NCBI GenBank assembly: GCA_044224215.1
Contig: JBGAKX010000156.1
Coordinates: 1-9,480, forward strand
DNA: 9,480 bases
Origin: DAOMFM01 sp035429825
GTDB taxonomy: Bacteria > Acidobacteriota > Blastocatellia > UBA7656 > JADIYM01
Reading direction: 5' to 3'
Shown here: positions 1-5,644 of the stretch, one piece after another
Layout of the letters: each line of letters opens with the position of its first letter
Position numbering within the stretch: position 1 is the stretch's first letter
The notes under the pieces: generated by a model
Seen by the model: the letters and a program-made list of their open reading frames with translations, nothing else
What the model was told of the DNA's origin: nothing
Database searches by the model: none
Position numbers and translations under genes: made by a program

Positions 1-662
1 GGCTGTTCGAGATCCAGGAGCACTACGCCCGCAACATCGTGATCGCGTTTGCACGGCTTGGCGGCCGGTCCGTCGGCATCGTCGCGAACCAGCCGGCGTA
101 CCTCGCCGGGGTGCTGGACATCGACGCGTCGGTCAAGGCGGCACGGTTCGTCCGGTTCTGCGACTGCTTCAACATTCCGCTCGTCGTGTTTGAAGACGTC
201 CCCGGTTTTCTCCCGGGCGTCGAGCAGGAGCATCACGGGATCATCCGTCACGGCGCAAAGCTCCTGTATGCATTCGCCGAGGCAACGGTGCCAAAGCTGA
301 CGGTGATCACGCGAAAGGCCTACGGCGGGGCGTACTGCGTCATGGCGAGCAAGCACATCCGCACCGATGCCAACTTTGCGTATCCAACTGCAGAAATTGC
401 GGTTATGGGCGCCGAAGGCGCCGTTGGCATCCTCTACCGTCGCGAAATCGGCGAGGCCGCCGACCCGGACGCATACCGTGCCGAGCTCATCGCGGAGTAT
501 CGCGAGAAGTTCGCGTCGCCGTACATCGCAGCCGAACGCGGCTTTGTCGACGAGGTCATCGAGCCGCGGTTGACACGGCCAAAGTTGATCGCTGCGCTCG
601 AGATGCTCGACACCAAGCGCGAATCGATGCCGCAGAAGAAGCACGGCAACATTCCGCTCTAG
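1..662 (+). CDS. Acyl-CoA carboxylase carboxyltransferase (beta) subunit, 3' part
   Basis: C-terminal part of a biotin-dependent acyl-CoA carboxylase carboxyltransferase subunit (propionyl-/acetyl-CoA carboxylase beta family), which moves CO2 from carboxybiotin to an acyl-CoA in the cytosol. The gene enters from the left edge; the first whole codon is at position 3 and the stop is TAG at 660-662. The visible part is the C-terminal half of the crotonase-like CT domain. It shows the entry LFEIQEHYARN, then VANQP, the VPGFLPG stretch, the oxyanion-hole segment AYGGAYCVMASKH, and PTAEIAVMGAEGAVGILYRRE. The tail KKHGNIPL is typical of PccB-like proteins. Family members are usually about 510-550 residues, so more than half lies outside. 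The residue after GGAY is Cys (codon 336-338), where propionyl-CoA carboxylases usually have Asp, so the acyl substrate is left open. No biotin carboxylase or BCCP gene is in view. The family call is very secure. Confidence 0.96.
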   Translation, partial: LFEIQEHYARNIVIAFARLGGRSVGIVANQPAYLAGVLDIDASVKAARFVRFCDCFNIPLVVFEDVPGFLPGVEQEHHGIIRHGAKLLYAFAEATVPKLTVITRKAYGGAYCVMASKHIRTDANFAYPTAEIAVMGAEGAVGILYRREIGEAADPDAYRAELIAEYREKFASPYIAAERGFVDEVIEPRLTRPKLIAALEMLDTKRESMPQKKHGNIPL

Positions 663-675
663 AACGCGTGCGGAC

Positions 676-692
676 CGCCCCGCAAGGGGGCG
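676..692 (+). terminator. GC hairpin after the carboxylase gene, possible terminator
   Basis: The arms CGCCCC (676-681) and GGGGCG (687-692) pair perfectly around a 5-base loop, 13 bases after the carboxylase stop codon. No run of T follows, so this is not a textbook intrinsic terminator. It may be a weak terminator or an mRNA 3' stabiliser. The rest of the 84-base gap before the next gene shows no clear promoter. Confidence 0.35.
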
Positions 693-746
693 AAGATCAA
701 CGGGAAGACCCGGCTCAACACAGACTCGGAACCATCGATCTCACCT

Positions 747-2156
747 ATGAAAGAATGCGCGACCTGCAACGGCTGCTTCGACGACAAGGCGAAATACTGC
801 CCGGCGGACGGCCTCGAGCTTGTACAGACCATTCCGGGAAGTCGCGACCTCGACGGGCGGTGGCGGCTCGTGACCGTCGTGGGTGTCGGCCGGCTCGGGT
901 CGGTCTATCGCGCGCGTGACCTCGTCGAGGGCAACGAAGTGTTCGTGAAGACACTGATGCCCACGCTGTTCGGCCGCGAAGGCGCGCTCAACGAGTTCTT
1001 CGAGGACGTCGAGCGGCTCAAGAAGCTCGACCATCCGGCCGCTTCCAGGACGTTCGCGGCAGGTCGTCTTCAGAACGGCGGGGCGTACGTTGCGATCGAG
1101 CTGCTGGAGGGGCAGACGCTGAAACAGGTGCTTGCCGAGGCGCGAACACTCGACGTGCGAACCGTTGTCGCGGGCGGAGCGACGGTGTGCGAAGGCCTCG
1201 GCGCGGCGCACGCGCTCGGTATCGTGCACCGGGACGTAAAGCCCGACAAGGTGATCTTTGTCGAAGAGAACGGCGTCGAGCAGGCAAAGCTGTTCGACTT
1301 CGAGATATCGAAGTGGATCCAGGGCGCCGGCGGCTCAAACGTGACGGCGACGGGCTCGCTCGTGATCCGGCTGCCGCACTATTCATCGCCGGAACAGTGC
1401 AAGGGCGAAGAGGTGGACGCGCGAGGCGACGTGTATTCGGCGGCGGTGGTGATCTACGAGATGCTCACGGGCCGGCTTCCGTTCGAGGCGCCGTCGCCGA
1501 TGGCGCTGATCATCAAGCACGTGACCGATCCTCCAGAACCGCCGACGTCGATCCGGCCCGACATCCCGCCGGAAGTCGAGCGTGTCGTTCTGCGGGCGCT
1601 CGAAAAGGATCCAGCTCGGCGGTATCAGAACGGAACGGACTTTGCCGCTGCGCTGCGCGCGTCGATCGGCGACGGGACCGGCGTCGACGCCGGCTTCCCG
1701 GCGTTCGTCACGCCATCGGGCGAGCACATTCCGCCGTCTCCGCCGCCGCCTCCCGAACCTGCGCCCGAGCCAAAGGAGAAGCGGAAGATCCCCGCGCCGC
1801 CAACGCCGCTGAAGATGCGCATGACGATCATCGACGCCGACAACGACGCGAACATGTCCCGGCTGATCGACGGTCAGGTGCTCGACGTCAGCGAGTACGG
1901 TATGCGCATCACGACCGGCACCGTGGCGACGGGCCACCTGAACATCATTCGAGATCACACGACGGCGTTCAAGAACCGGTTGGAGATCGACGTCGAGCTC
2001 CCGTCGGGAAAGGTACGCATCAGCGGCTTTGCCGCGTGGTACAAACCGTCGCCCGACGGCATCAACTGGTCGGTCGGCGTCTATATTCGCGACATGACGA
2101 GCGCGGACCGGCAGGCGTACGACGCATACCTGCGACAGCTGGCGGCGAGCGCGTAA
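747..2156 (+). CDS. Ser/Thr kinase-like protein with N-terminal Cys-ribbon and C-terminal PilZ-like domain
   Basis: A 469-residue protein with no membrane segment, so probably cytosolic, unlike the usual PknB type. Residues 4-18 carry CxxCxxC...C ending in CPADG, a small Cys-ribbon often found ahead of acidobacterial kinases. Residues about 37-300 form a Hanks-type kinase fold: glycine loop G46-V-G48-R-L-G51, VFVK Lys68, HRD 161-163, SPE 214-216 and the GDVYS helix at 227-231. Several catalytic signatures are altered. HRDVKPD is followed by Lys168 instead of Asn, DFG is DFE (184-186), and the GT before the P+1 proline is Arg208-Leu209. This suggests a weak kinase or a pseudokinase. A Pro-rich linker (about 325-355) leads to a PilZ-like domain (about 355-469) with D380-V-S-E-Y-G385, matching the D/NxSxxG part of the c-di-GMP motif. 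The usual RxxxR just before it is not seen. The ATG at 747 lacks a clear Shine-Dalgarno sequence, but the Cys-ribbon starts at once after it, supporting the start. Kinase fold is sure; PilZ is likely; activity is unknown. Confidence 0.92.
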   Translation: MKECATCNGCFDDKAKYCPADGLELVQTIPGSRDLDGRWRLVTVVGVGRLGSVYRARDLVEGNEVFVKTLMPTLFGREGALNEFFEDVERLKKLDHPAASRTFAAGRLQNGGAYVAIELLEGQTLKQVLAEARTLDVRTVVAGGATVCEGLGAAHALGIVHRDVKPDKVIFVEENGVEQAKLFDFEISKWIQGAGGSNVTATGSLVIRLPHYSSPEQCKGEEVDARGDVYSAAVVIYEMLTGRLPFEAPSPMALIIKHVTDPPEPPTSIRPDIPPEVERVVLRALEKDPARRYQNGTDFAAALRASIGDGTGVDAGFPAFVTPSGEHIPPSPPPPPEPAPEPKEKRKIPAPPTPLKMRMTIIDADNDANMSRLIDGQVLDVSEYGMRITTGTVATGHLNIIRDHTTAFKNRLEIDVELPSGKVRISGFAAWYKPSPDGINWSVGVYIRDMTSADRQAYDAYLRQLAASA

Positions 2157-2169
2157 CCGCGAGCTTTTC

Positions 2170-2198
2170 ATGACGGTCGGCCTGCGATCCGCTATCAT
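2170..2198 (+). promoter_or_regulatory. Candidate sigma70-type promoter for the coiled-coil/SPFH operon
   Basis: A -35-like ATGACG (2170-2175) and a -10-like TATCAT (2193-2198, five of six consensus bases) are separated by 17 bases. They lie in the 71-base gap between the kinase stop and the next start codon. Transcription would begin near 2205, just ahead of a strong Shine-Dalgarno sequence, giving a short leader. Position and spacing are good and AT content is locally raised, but this is by eye only. Confidence 0.5.
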
Positions 2199-2213
2199 TT
2201 GCCACCGACCAAA

Positions 2214-2219
2214 AGGAGG
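2214..2219 (+). promoter_or_regulatory. Strong ribosome binding site of the coiled-coil gene
   Basis: AGGAGG lies 8 bases before the ATG at 2228. It is a consensus Shine-Dalgarno sequence, stronger than those of the kinase gene or the exported-protein gene, and fixes this start. It suggests high translation of the two-gene operon. Confidence 0.8.
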
Positions 2220-2227
2220 ACGCAGCA

Positions 2228-2776
2228 ATGGGGTACACGTCGGACGGCAGCCACAAGAACTGGCTGCAGCAGCTCGTCGAAAAGATACCGGGCATCTCGG
2301 GCTACCAGGCCAAGGAGACGCGGCGCGACGTCGACAAGCTCTATCGCGAGAATCTCGCGGACCGGTTGCGTGCGACCAAGAACTCGATTGGCGGCGTCGT
2401 TCGCGACCTGACCGATGGCGGCCGGCTGCTCGAGGTCACGCCGCTGGAACGAATTTCAAAGAAGATCGACACGATCGAGAATCGCGTCCGCCACGCGTCG
2501 TACGGCTATTCGGGGTTCTTTGACGCGGTGCAGATCAAGGAGCAGCAGCTGGACGCGCTCTATCAGTTTGATCTGCGACTGGTCGAGCGTGTCGAGGCTG
2601 TCGAGGGGCAGGCGTCGGGACTGCGAGCGGCCGAGGGGACGCCGACGGAGCTGAAGACGGCCGCCGGTGGGCTCGAGCAGGCCGTCGACGATCTCGGCGC
2701 CGAATTCGACAAACGGCAGCAGGCGATCGACGGGTACGCCGAGGCGAGCGCCTCCGGACGTCCCCTGTTCTCGTAG
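2228..2776 (+). CDS. Conserved-looking coiled-coil protein of unknown function, partner of SPFH protein
   Basis: I do not recognise a named family for this 182-residue protein. It has no signal peptide and no membrane helix, and is charged and largely helical. Residues 28-60 form one amphipathic helix. LERISKKIDTIENRV (73-87) and QLDALYQFDLRLVERVEAVE (107-126) look like coiled-coil heptads. Between them is an aromatic segment, SYGYSGFF (91-98). A third helix spans about 141-170. It is expressed from the start of an operon: candidate promoter at 2170-2198, AGGAGG 8 bases upstream of the ATG, and only 11 bases separate its stop from the SPFH gene, whose Shine-Dalgarno sequence overlaps this stop codon. 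The pairing suggests that the two products act together, perhaps as a soluble partner or adaptor of the SPFH assembly. A PspA-like role was considered, but the protein lacks the length and sequence features of PspA/IM30. The gene is real; its function is unknown. Confidence 0.85.
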   Translation: MGYTSDGSHKNWLQQLVEKIPGISGYQAKETRRDVDKLYRENLADRLRATKNSIGGVVRDLTDGGRLLEVTPLERISKKIDTIENRVRHASYGYSGFFDAVQIKEQQLDALYQFDLRLVERVEAVEGQASGLRAAEGTPTELKTAAGGLEQAVDDLGAEFDKRQQAIDGYAEASASGRPLFS

Positions 2777-2783
2777 GAGGAGG
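2775..2783 (+). promoter_or_regulatory. Ribosome binding site of the SPFH gene overlapping the upstream stop codon
   Basis: AGGAGGAGG begins inside the TAG stop codon (2774-2776) of the coiled-coil gene and ends 4 bases before the ATG at 2788. The overlap implies translational coupling and balanced synthesis of the two proteins. Confidence 0.8.
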
Positions 2784-2787
2784 TTCC

Positions 2788-3867
2788 ATGACAATCGAAG
2801 TTCTTCAATATATCGACGAGTCCGGGACCGAGATCGTTCACCGCGTGCCCGAGTCTGGTCCGGCCGACATCAAGATGGGCGCCCAGCTCGTCGTGCAGGA
2901 GAACCAGTCGGCGGTCTTCTTCCGGGACGGCAAGGCACTGGATGTATTCGGCCCGGGCCGGCACACCATCACGACGATGAACGTGCCCGTGCTGTCAAAT
3001 GTCTTCAAGATTCCGTTCGGTGGCGACGCGCCGTTCACCGCAAGCGTTCTGTACGTCGCGCGGCACACGTTCATCGACCTGAAGTGGGGCACCAAGGATC
3101 CGATCATGCTGCGCGATCCTTCGATGGGCGGATTGCCGGTTACGCTGCGGGCGTTTGGAAAATTCTCGATGCGCGTCGCGGACCCGCAGCTGTTCGTGTC
3201 GACGGTCGTCGGAACGCGCGGATTCGTCTCGACGAACACGATCGTCGACTACCTGCGCGACCTGATCGCGAGCAACCTGCGCGACATCCTCGGCACGAAC
3301 TTCAACGACGTGTTCGCGCTGCCGAGCCTCACGAAGGAGATCGAGGCGGCGGTCAAGGCGGCCACTGCGACGGAGTTCGCCCAGCAGGGTCTCGAGCTCG
3401 TGAACATCGTGCTCGGCTCGATCTCGCTCCCGGAAGAGGTCCAGGAGATGATCAAGCAGGGCCAGGCAAAGCTGTATGCCGCGAACTACGAGACGGCGGC
3501 GCAGAAGCAGCGCCAGGAGCAGCTTGGCGTCGACTACATGAAGTACCAGGCCGGGCAGGCGCTCAACAATGCGGCGCAGAATCCGGGCGGGCCGAGCGAG
3601 GGTATGGGTCTCGGCATGGGTCTCGGCATGGGCCAGATGATGGCGCAGCAGATGTCGCAGGCCATGCAGGGCGGGGCGCCCGCGGCGGGCGGTACGCCGC
3701 CTGCGGCTGGAGGCGGCGCGGCCGGCGCCGACGGGCCGCCGACGCGCGAACGGATCCAGGCGACCATCGACAATCTCGACGAACAGCTTGCTGCCGGCAA
3801 GATCTCGGAGGAGACCTACAACAAGCTGTCGGCGAAGTGGCAGAAGAAGCTCGAAGAGCTCGGCTGA
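2788..3867 (+). CDS. SPFH/band-7 domain protein with C-terminal SHOCT-like segment (YdjI/COG4260-like)
   Basis: A 359-residue SPFH (stomatin/prohibitin/flotillin) protein of the type related to Bacillus YdjI and once labelled 'virion core protein'. Such proteins oligomerise and scaffold or organise membranes. Residues about 25-245 form the SPFH domain: QLVVQENQSAVFFRDGK, the FGPGRHTI turn, FGKFSMRVADP, then the helical part DYLRDLIASNLRDIL and GLELVNIVLGSISLPEEV. Like YdjI it lacks an N-terminal membrane helix, so membrane contact would be peripheral. A Gln/Ala helix follows (about 225-265), then a low-complexity Gly/Met stretch (MGLGMGLGMG, from residue 273) and a Gly/Ala/Pro linker. Residues about 319-359 resemble a SHOCT domain (IDNLDEQLAAGKISEETYNKL), a short oligomerisation or interaction tail. 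YdjI-type relatives often carry a zinc ribbon at the C-terminus; no Cys pairs are present here. It is the second gene of the operon with the coiled-coil gene. Family is secure; cellular role (envelope stress or membrane organisation) is inferred. Confidence 0.93.
   Translation: MTIEVLQYIDESGTEIVHRVPESGPADIKMGAQLVVQENQSAVFFRDGKALDVFGPGRHTITTMNVPVLSNVFKIPFGGDAPFTASVLYVARHTFIDLKWGTKDPIMLRDPSMGGLPVTLRAFGKFSMRVADPQLFVSTVVGTRGFVSTNTIVDYLRDLIASNLRDILGTNFNDVFALPSLTKEIEAAVKAATATEFAQQGLELVNIVLGSISLPEEVQEMIKQGQAKLYAANYETAAQKQRQEQLGVDYMKYQAGQALNNAAQNPGGPSEGMGLGMGLGMGQMMAQQMSQAMQGGAPAAGGTPPAAGGGAAGADGPPTRERIQATIDNLDEQLAAGKISEETYNKLSAKWQKKLEELG
3604..3633 (+). repeat. 12-bp tandem repeat encoding the MGLG units of the SPFH protein
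   Basis: ATGGGTCTCGGC occurs twice in perfect tandem (3604-3615, 3616-3627) and then ATGGGC starts a third, broken copy. It encodes MGLG-MGLG-MG in the flexible linker. The unit keeps the reading frame, so copy-number change would only alter linker length. Confidence 0.85.
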
Positions 3868-3890
3868 GACGGCTCGCCGTACGAATCATC

Positions 3891-3945
3891 GAACCCCGCG
3901 GGACCACGGGACGCCTCGGAGGGCGCCTGCGGGTTCGCGGGGTTC
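3891..3945 (+). repeat. Perfect 10-bp inverted repeat downstream of the SPFH gene
   Basis: GAACCCCGCG (3891-3900) and CGCGGGGTTC (3936-3945) are exact reverse complements with a 35-base, GC-rich loop. The feature starts 24 bases after the SPFH stop codon and ends just before the extended -10-like element. It may be a large terminator-type hairpin for the SPFH operon (no T run follows), a protein operator, or the remains of a dispersed palindromic repeat. The loop is long for an intrinsic terminator. A small ACGG/CCGT hairpin (3869-3880) precedes it. Confidence 0.5.
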
Positions 3946-3947
3946 TG

Positions 3948-3956
3948 TGTTAGAAA
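3948..3956 (+). promoter_or_regulatory. Candidate extended -10 promoter element before the exported-protein gene
   Basis: TGT followed directly by TAGAAA gives an extended -10 shape (TGn plus four of six consensus bases). It is an AT-rich spot in a GC-rich gap. No convincing -35 is present at 16-18 bases upstream, where the right arm of the inverted repeat begins. A transcript starting near 3963 would give a leader of about 35 bases. Confidence 0.3.
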
Positions 3957-3958
3957 TC

Positions 3959-3986
3959 AGGAGGTTCGCCGCATCGGCTCGCCTCC
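3959..3986 (+). promoter_or_regulatory. Leader hairpin that would sequester an AGGAGG sequence
   Basis: AGGAGG at 3959-3964 is a perfect Shine-Dalgarno sequence but lies 33 bases before the ATG at 3998, and no start codon stands at normal distance. GGAGG (3960-3964) can pair with CCTCC (3982-3986). An inner stem GCCG (3968-3971) with CGGC (3975-3978) closes on a 3-base loop, leaving a symmetrical 3x3 internal loop. The arrangement could hide a ribosome entry site, or could be chance in GC-rich DNA. Confidence 0.3.
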
Positions 3987-3997
3987 GGAACGTGACT

Positions 3998-5644
3998 ATG
4001 GCCTCGATCTCGCGCTGGGTAGCGGTCCTCGTTGTTGCGTTGTTCGCATCGCACGTGGTCGTGCCGAGCGCGCTGGCCAGCAGCTCGACGCTTCAGGACG
4101 GCGCGCGGGATGGGTCAGCCCCGGCGGGAGGCTCGGCGGAGGTGCGGGCGCATCTCGACGAACGGATTGCCGGCGTCATAGACGAGGTCGTCGACGGCGC
4201 ACGCGCGGTCGATGATCCGGCGTTCCGGCAGGCGTGTCGGATTGGCGCGGCGGCGTTGATCTGGCCGCGCAGTCCGGACAAGGCTCGAGCAATCTACCAG
4301 GCGTCGTTCGACGATCTGCAGAACCAGGTGGCGGCAGAACACGATGCGGTCGAGGCGTCCTCGCGCGCGCTCGACAACCTGATGGCAGAGGTGGCACGGC
4401 GCGATCCCGCGCTCGCCGAGCAGTTCGCATCCCGAATCGCCGATTCCGGACGGGCAGGTGCGACAGCTGGCCCATCGCGGTCCGAGGCGCTCGTGGCCGC
4501 CGGGATCGCGATGCTCCCCAATGATCCAGCGCGTGCAGAGGCGCTCGGACGGCTCGCGCTTGCGGACGGGGTGTCGCCGGATCTCGTGCGGCTCGCGATC
4601 GTGATGCGAGGCGTCGACGCACGGAGGGCCGATGCGCTCTACTCGATGGCGCTCGGCGTGTTTGCGCGCACGCCGAATCCGGCACTGTCGGACGTCGGGA
4701 CGCTCGCAGGCTACCTGGGCGCAAACGGACAGAGCGTGCTCGAGAACGTGTCACCGGATGCGCTGCGCGGATTCCTCGTCGTCGCCGTGCGGTTGATCGA
4801 GGGAACGCCGCTCGATTCCGAGGATGCGCGCACCGCATATTTTCTCGGCCGCTCGCTGGTCGTCGCCGTCGCGCGCTACGCCGCGGACAGGTCCGCCGCG
4901 CTCGATGCGCGGCTCGGTCTGCTCTCGCGGTCGGCCGGCTTCGAAAAGGCGTCGTCCGCGAGCAGACCGGCCGACGACGCGTTTCTCAACGATCCGCACG
5001 CCGTCGCCGCTCAGGCAGCCATCGACCGCGACGACTTCAAGACGCTCTGTGCCGAGGCGGCTGCTGTCGAGAACGAGAGCGTCCGGTCGATCCTGTTTGC
5101 GCGGATGGCGATCTCGTTGTTGCGGCAGAAGAGACTGTCGGAGGTCGCGGCGGTTGTCGACAAGGTGCCGTCCGCCATGCGCAGGTCGATGCTGTTCGTG
5201 CAGCTGGCGTATGCGGCGCGCTCCGAAGGAGATCTCGCGCTCGCGTCCCAATCGTTGTCCGCCGCAGAGCGGGAAGCGCTTCGCGAATCCAATGCCGCAT
5301 TCCGCGTTCAAGCCTACTTTGCCGTGGTCGCCGCGTGGGTCGACGTCGATTCGCTCGGAGCGTTCGAAGCGATGACCGGATGCGTCGCCGCGCTGAACAA
5401 GGCATCGCTCACTATCGACAGCGGTGGCCGCGCTGCGGCCGACGTGGTGTCGCGCCGGCAGACGTACGACACGTCGCTCGGGCGTCTGGCCCAGGCCGAC
5501 TTTGAGCGGGCGCTGCTGCTCGCGCGACAGATCGACGATCGCGGGTACCGGTTGCTCGCCGAACTTGCCGTGTGTCGCGGGGGCCTCGCGGGAGCAGGTG
5601 ACGAGGGAGCCGAGGACGAACTGCTGAGCGAGGACGCATCGTGA
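3998..5644 (+). CDS. Exported helical-repeat protein of unknown function
   Basis: A 548-residue protein with a classical signal peptide: R6, a hydrophobic core WVAVLVVALFASHVVV, and an AxA cleavage site after A25-L-A27. There is no lipobox Cys, so it should be released to the periplasm or outside. The rest is Ala/Arg/Asp-rich and almost wholly alpha-helical, with repeated helix-turn-helix units of TPR/HEAT flavour, such as DPARAEALGRLAL, SVRSILFARMAISLLRQKRLSEVAAVV and MRRSMLFVQLAYAARSEGDLALAS. I see no catalytic motif and no known family. The frame stays open upstream as far as 3788, but that part overlaps the SPFH gene and reads as Arg-rich shadow sequence. ATG 3998 puts the signal peptide at the N-terminus. 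GTG at 3947 or 3992 is a possible alternative. Its TGA overlaps the GTG of the next gene (GTGA), so the two are co-translated. This suggests a functional link to the regulator downstream, perhaps as its target or as an envelope sensor. Confidence 0.85.
   Translation: MASISRWVAVLVVALFASHVVVPSALASSSTLQDGARDGSAPAGGSAEVRAHLDERIAGVIDEVVDGARAVDDPAFRQACRIGAAALIWPRSPDKARAIYQASFDDLQNQVAAEHDAVEASSRALDNLMAEVARRDPALAEQFASRIADSGRAGATAGPSRSEALVAAGIAMLPNDPARAEALGRLALADGVSPDLVRLAIVMRGVDARRADALYSMALGVFARTPNPALSDVGTLAGYLGANGQSVLENVSPDALRGFLVVAVRLIEGTPLDSEDARTAYFLGRSLVVAVARYAADRSAALDARLGLLSRSAGFEKASSASRPADDAFLNDPHAVAAQAAIDRDDFKTLCAEAAAVENESVRSILFARMAISLLRQKRLSEVAAVVDKVPSAMRRSMLFVQLAYAARSEGDLALASQSLSAAEREALRESNAAFRVQAYFAVVAAWVDVDSLGAFEAMTGCVAALNKASLTIDSGGRAAADVVSRRQTYDTSLGRLAQADFERALLLARQIDDRGYRLLAELAVCRGGLAGAGDEGAEDELLSEDAS
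5630..5633 (+). promoter_or_regulatory. Ribosome binding site fixing the GTG start of the FHA regulator
   Basis: GAGG within GCGAGG lies 7 bases before GTG 5641, inside the end of the exported-protein gene. The first ATG in frame (5701) has no comparable site upstream, so GTG 5641 is preferred, giving a 4-base GTGA overlap. Confidence 0.55.

Noticed and set aside
1187..2173. 328-codon + strand frame inside the kinase gene
   Set aside because: Overlaps the kinase and PilZ domains in another frame and has an Arg-rich shadow composition.
2667..3953. 428-codon + strand frame across the SPFH gene
   Set aside because: Out of frame with the clear SPFH protein over its whole length; Arg/Gly-rich, no domain, no ribosome binding site.
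3788..3997. N-terminal extension of the exported protein by 70 codons
   Set aside because: Overlaps the SPFH gene by 80 bases, is Arg-rich, and would bury the signal peptide behind a long tail. ATG 3998 is the better start.
4392..4406. TGGCAC resembling the -24 half of a sigma-54 promoter
   Set aside because: The bases at the -12 position are GATC, not TTGC, and the site lies well inside a coding region.
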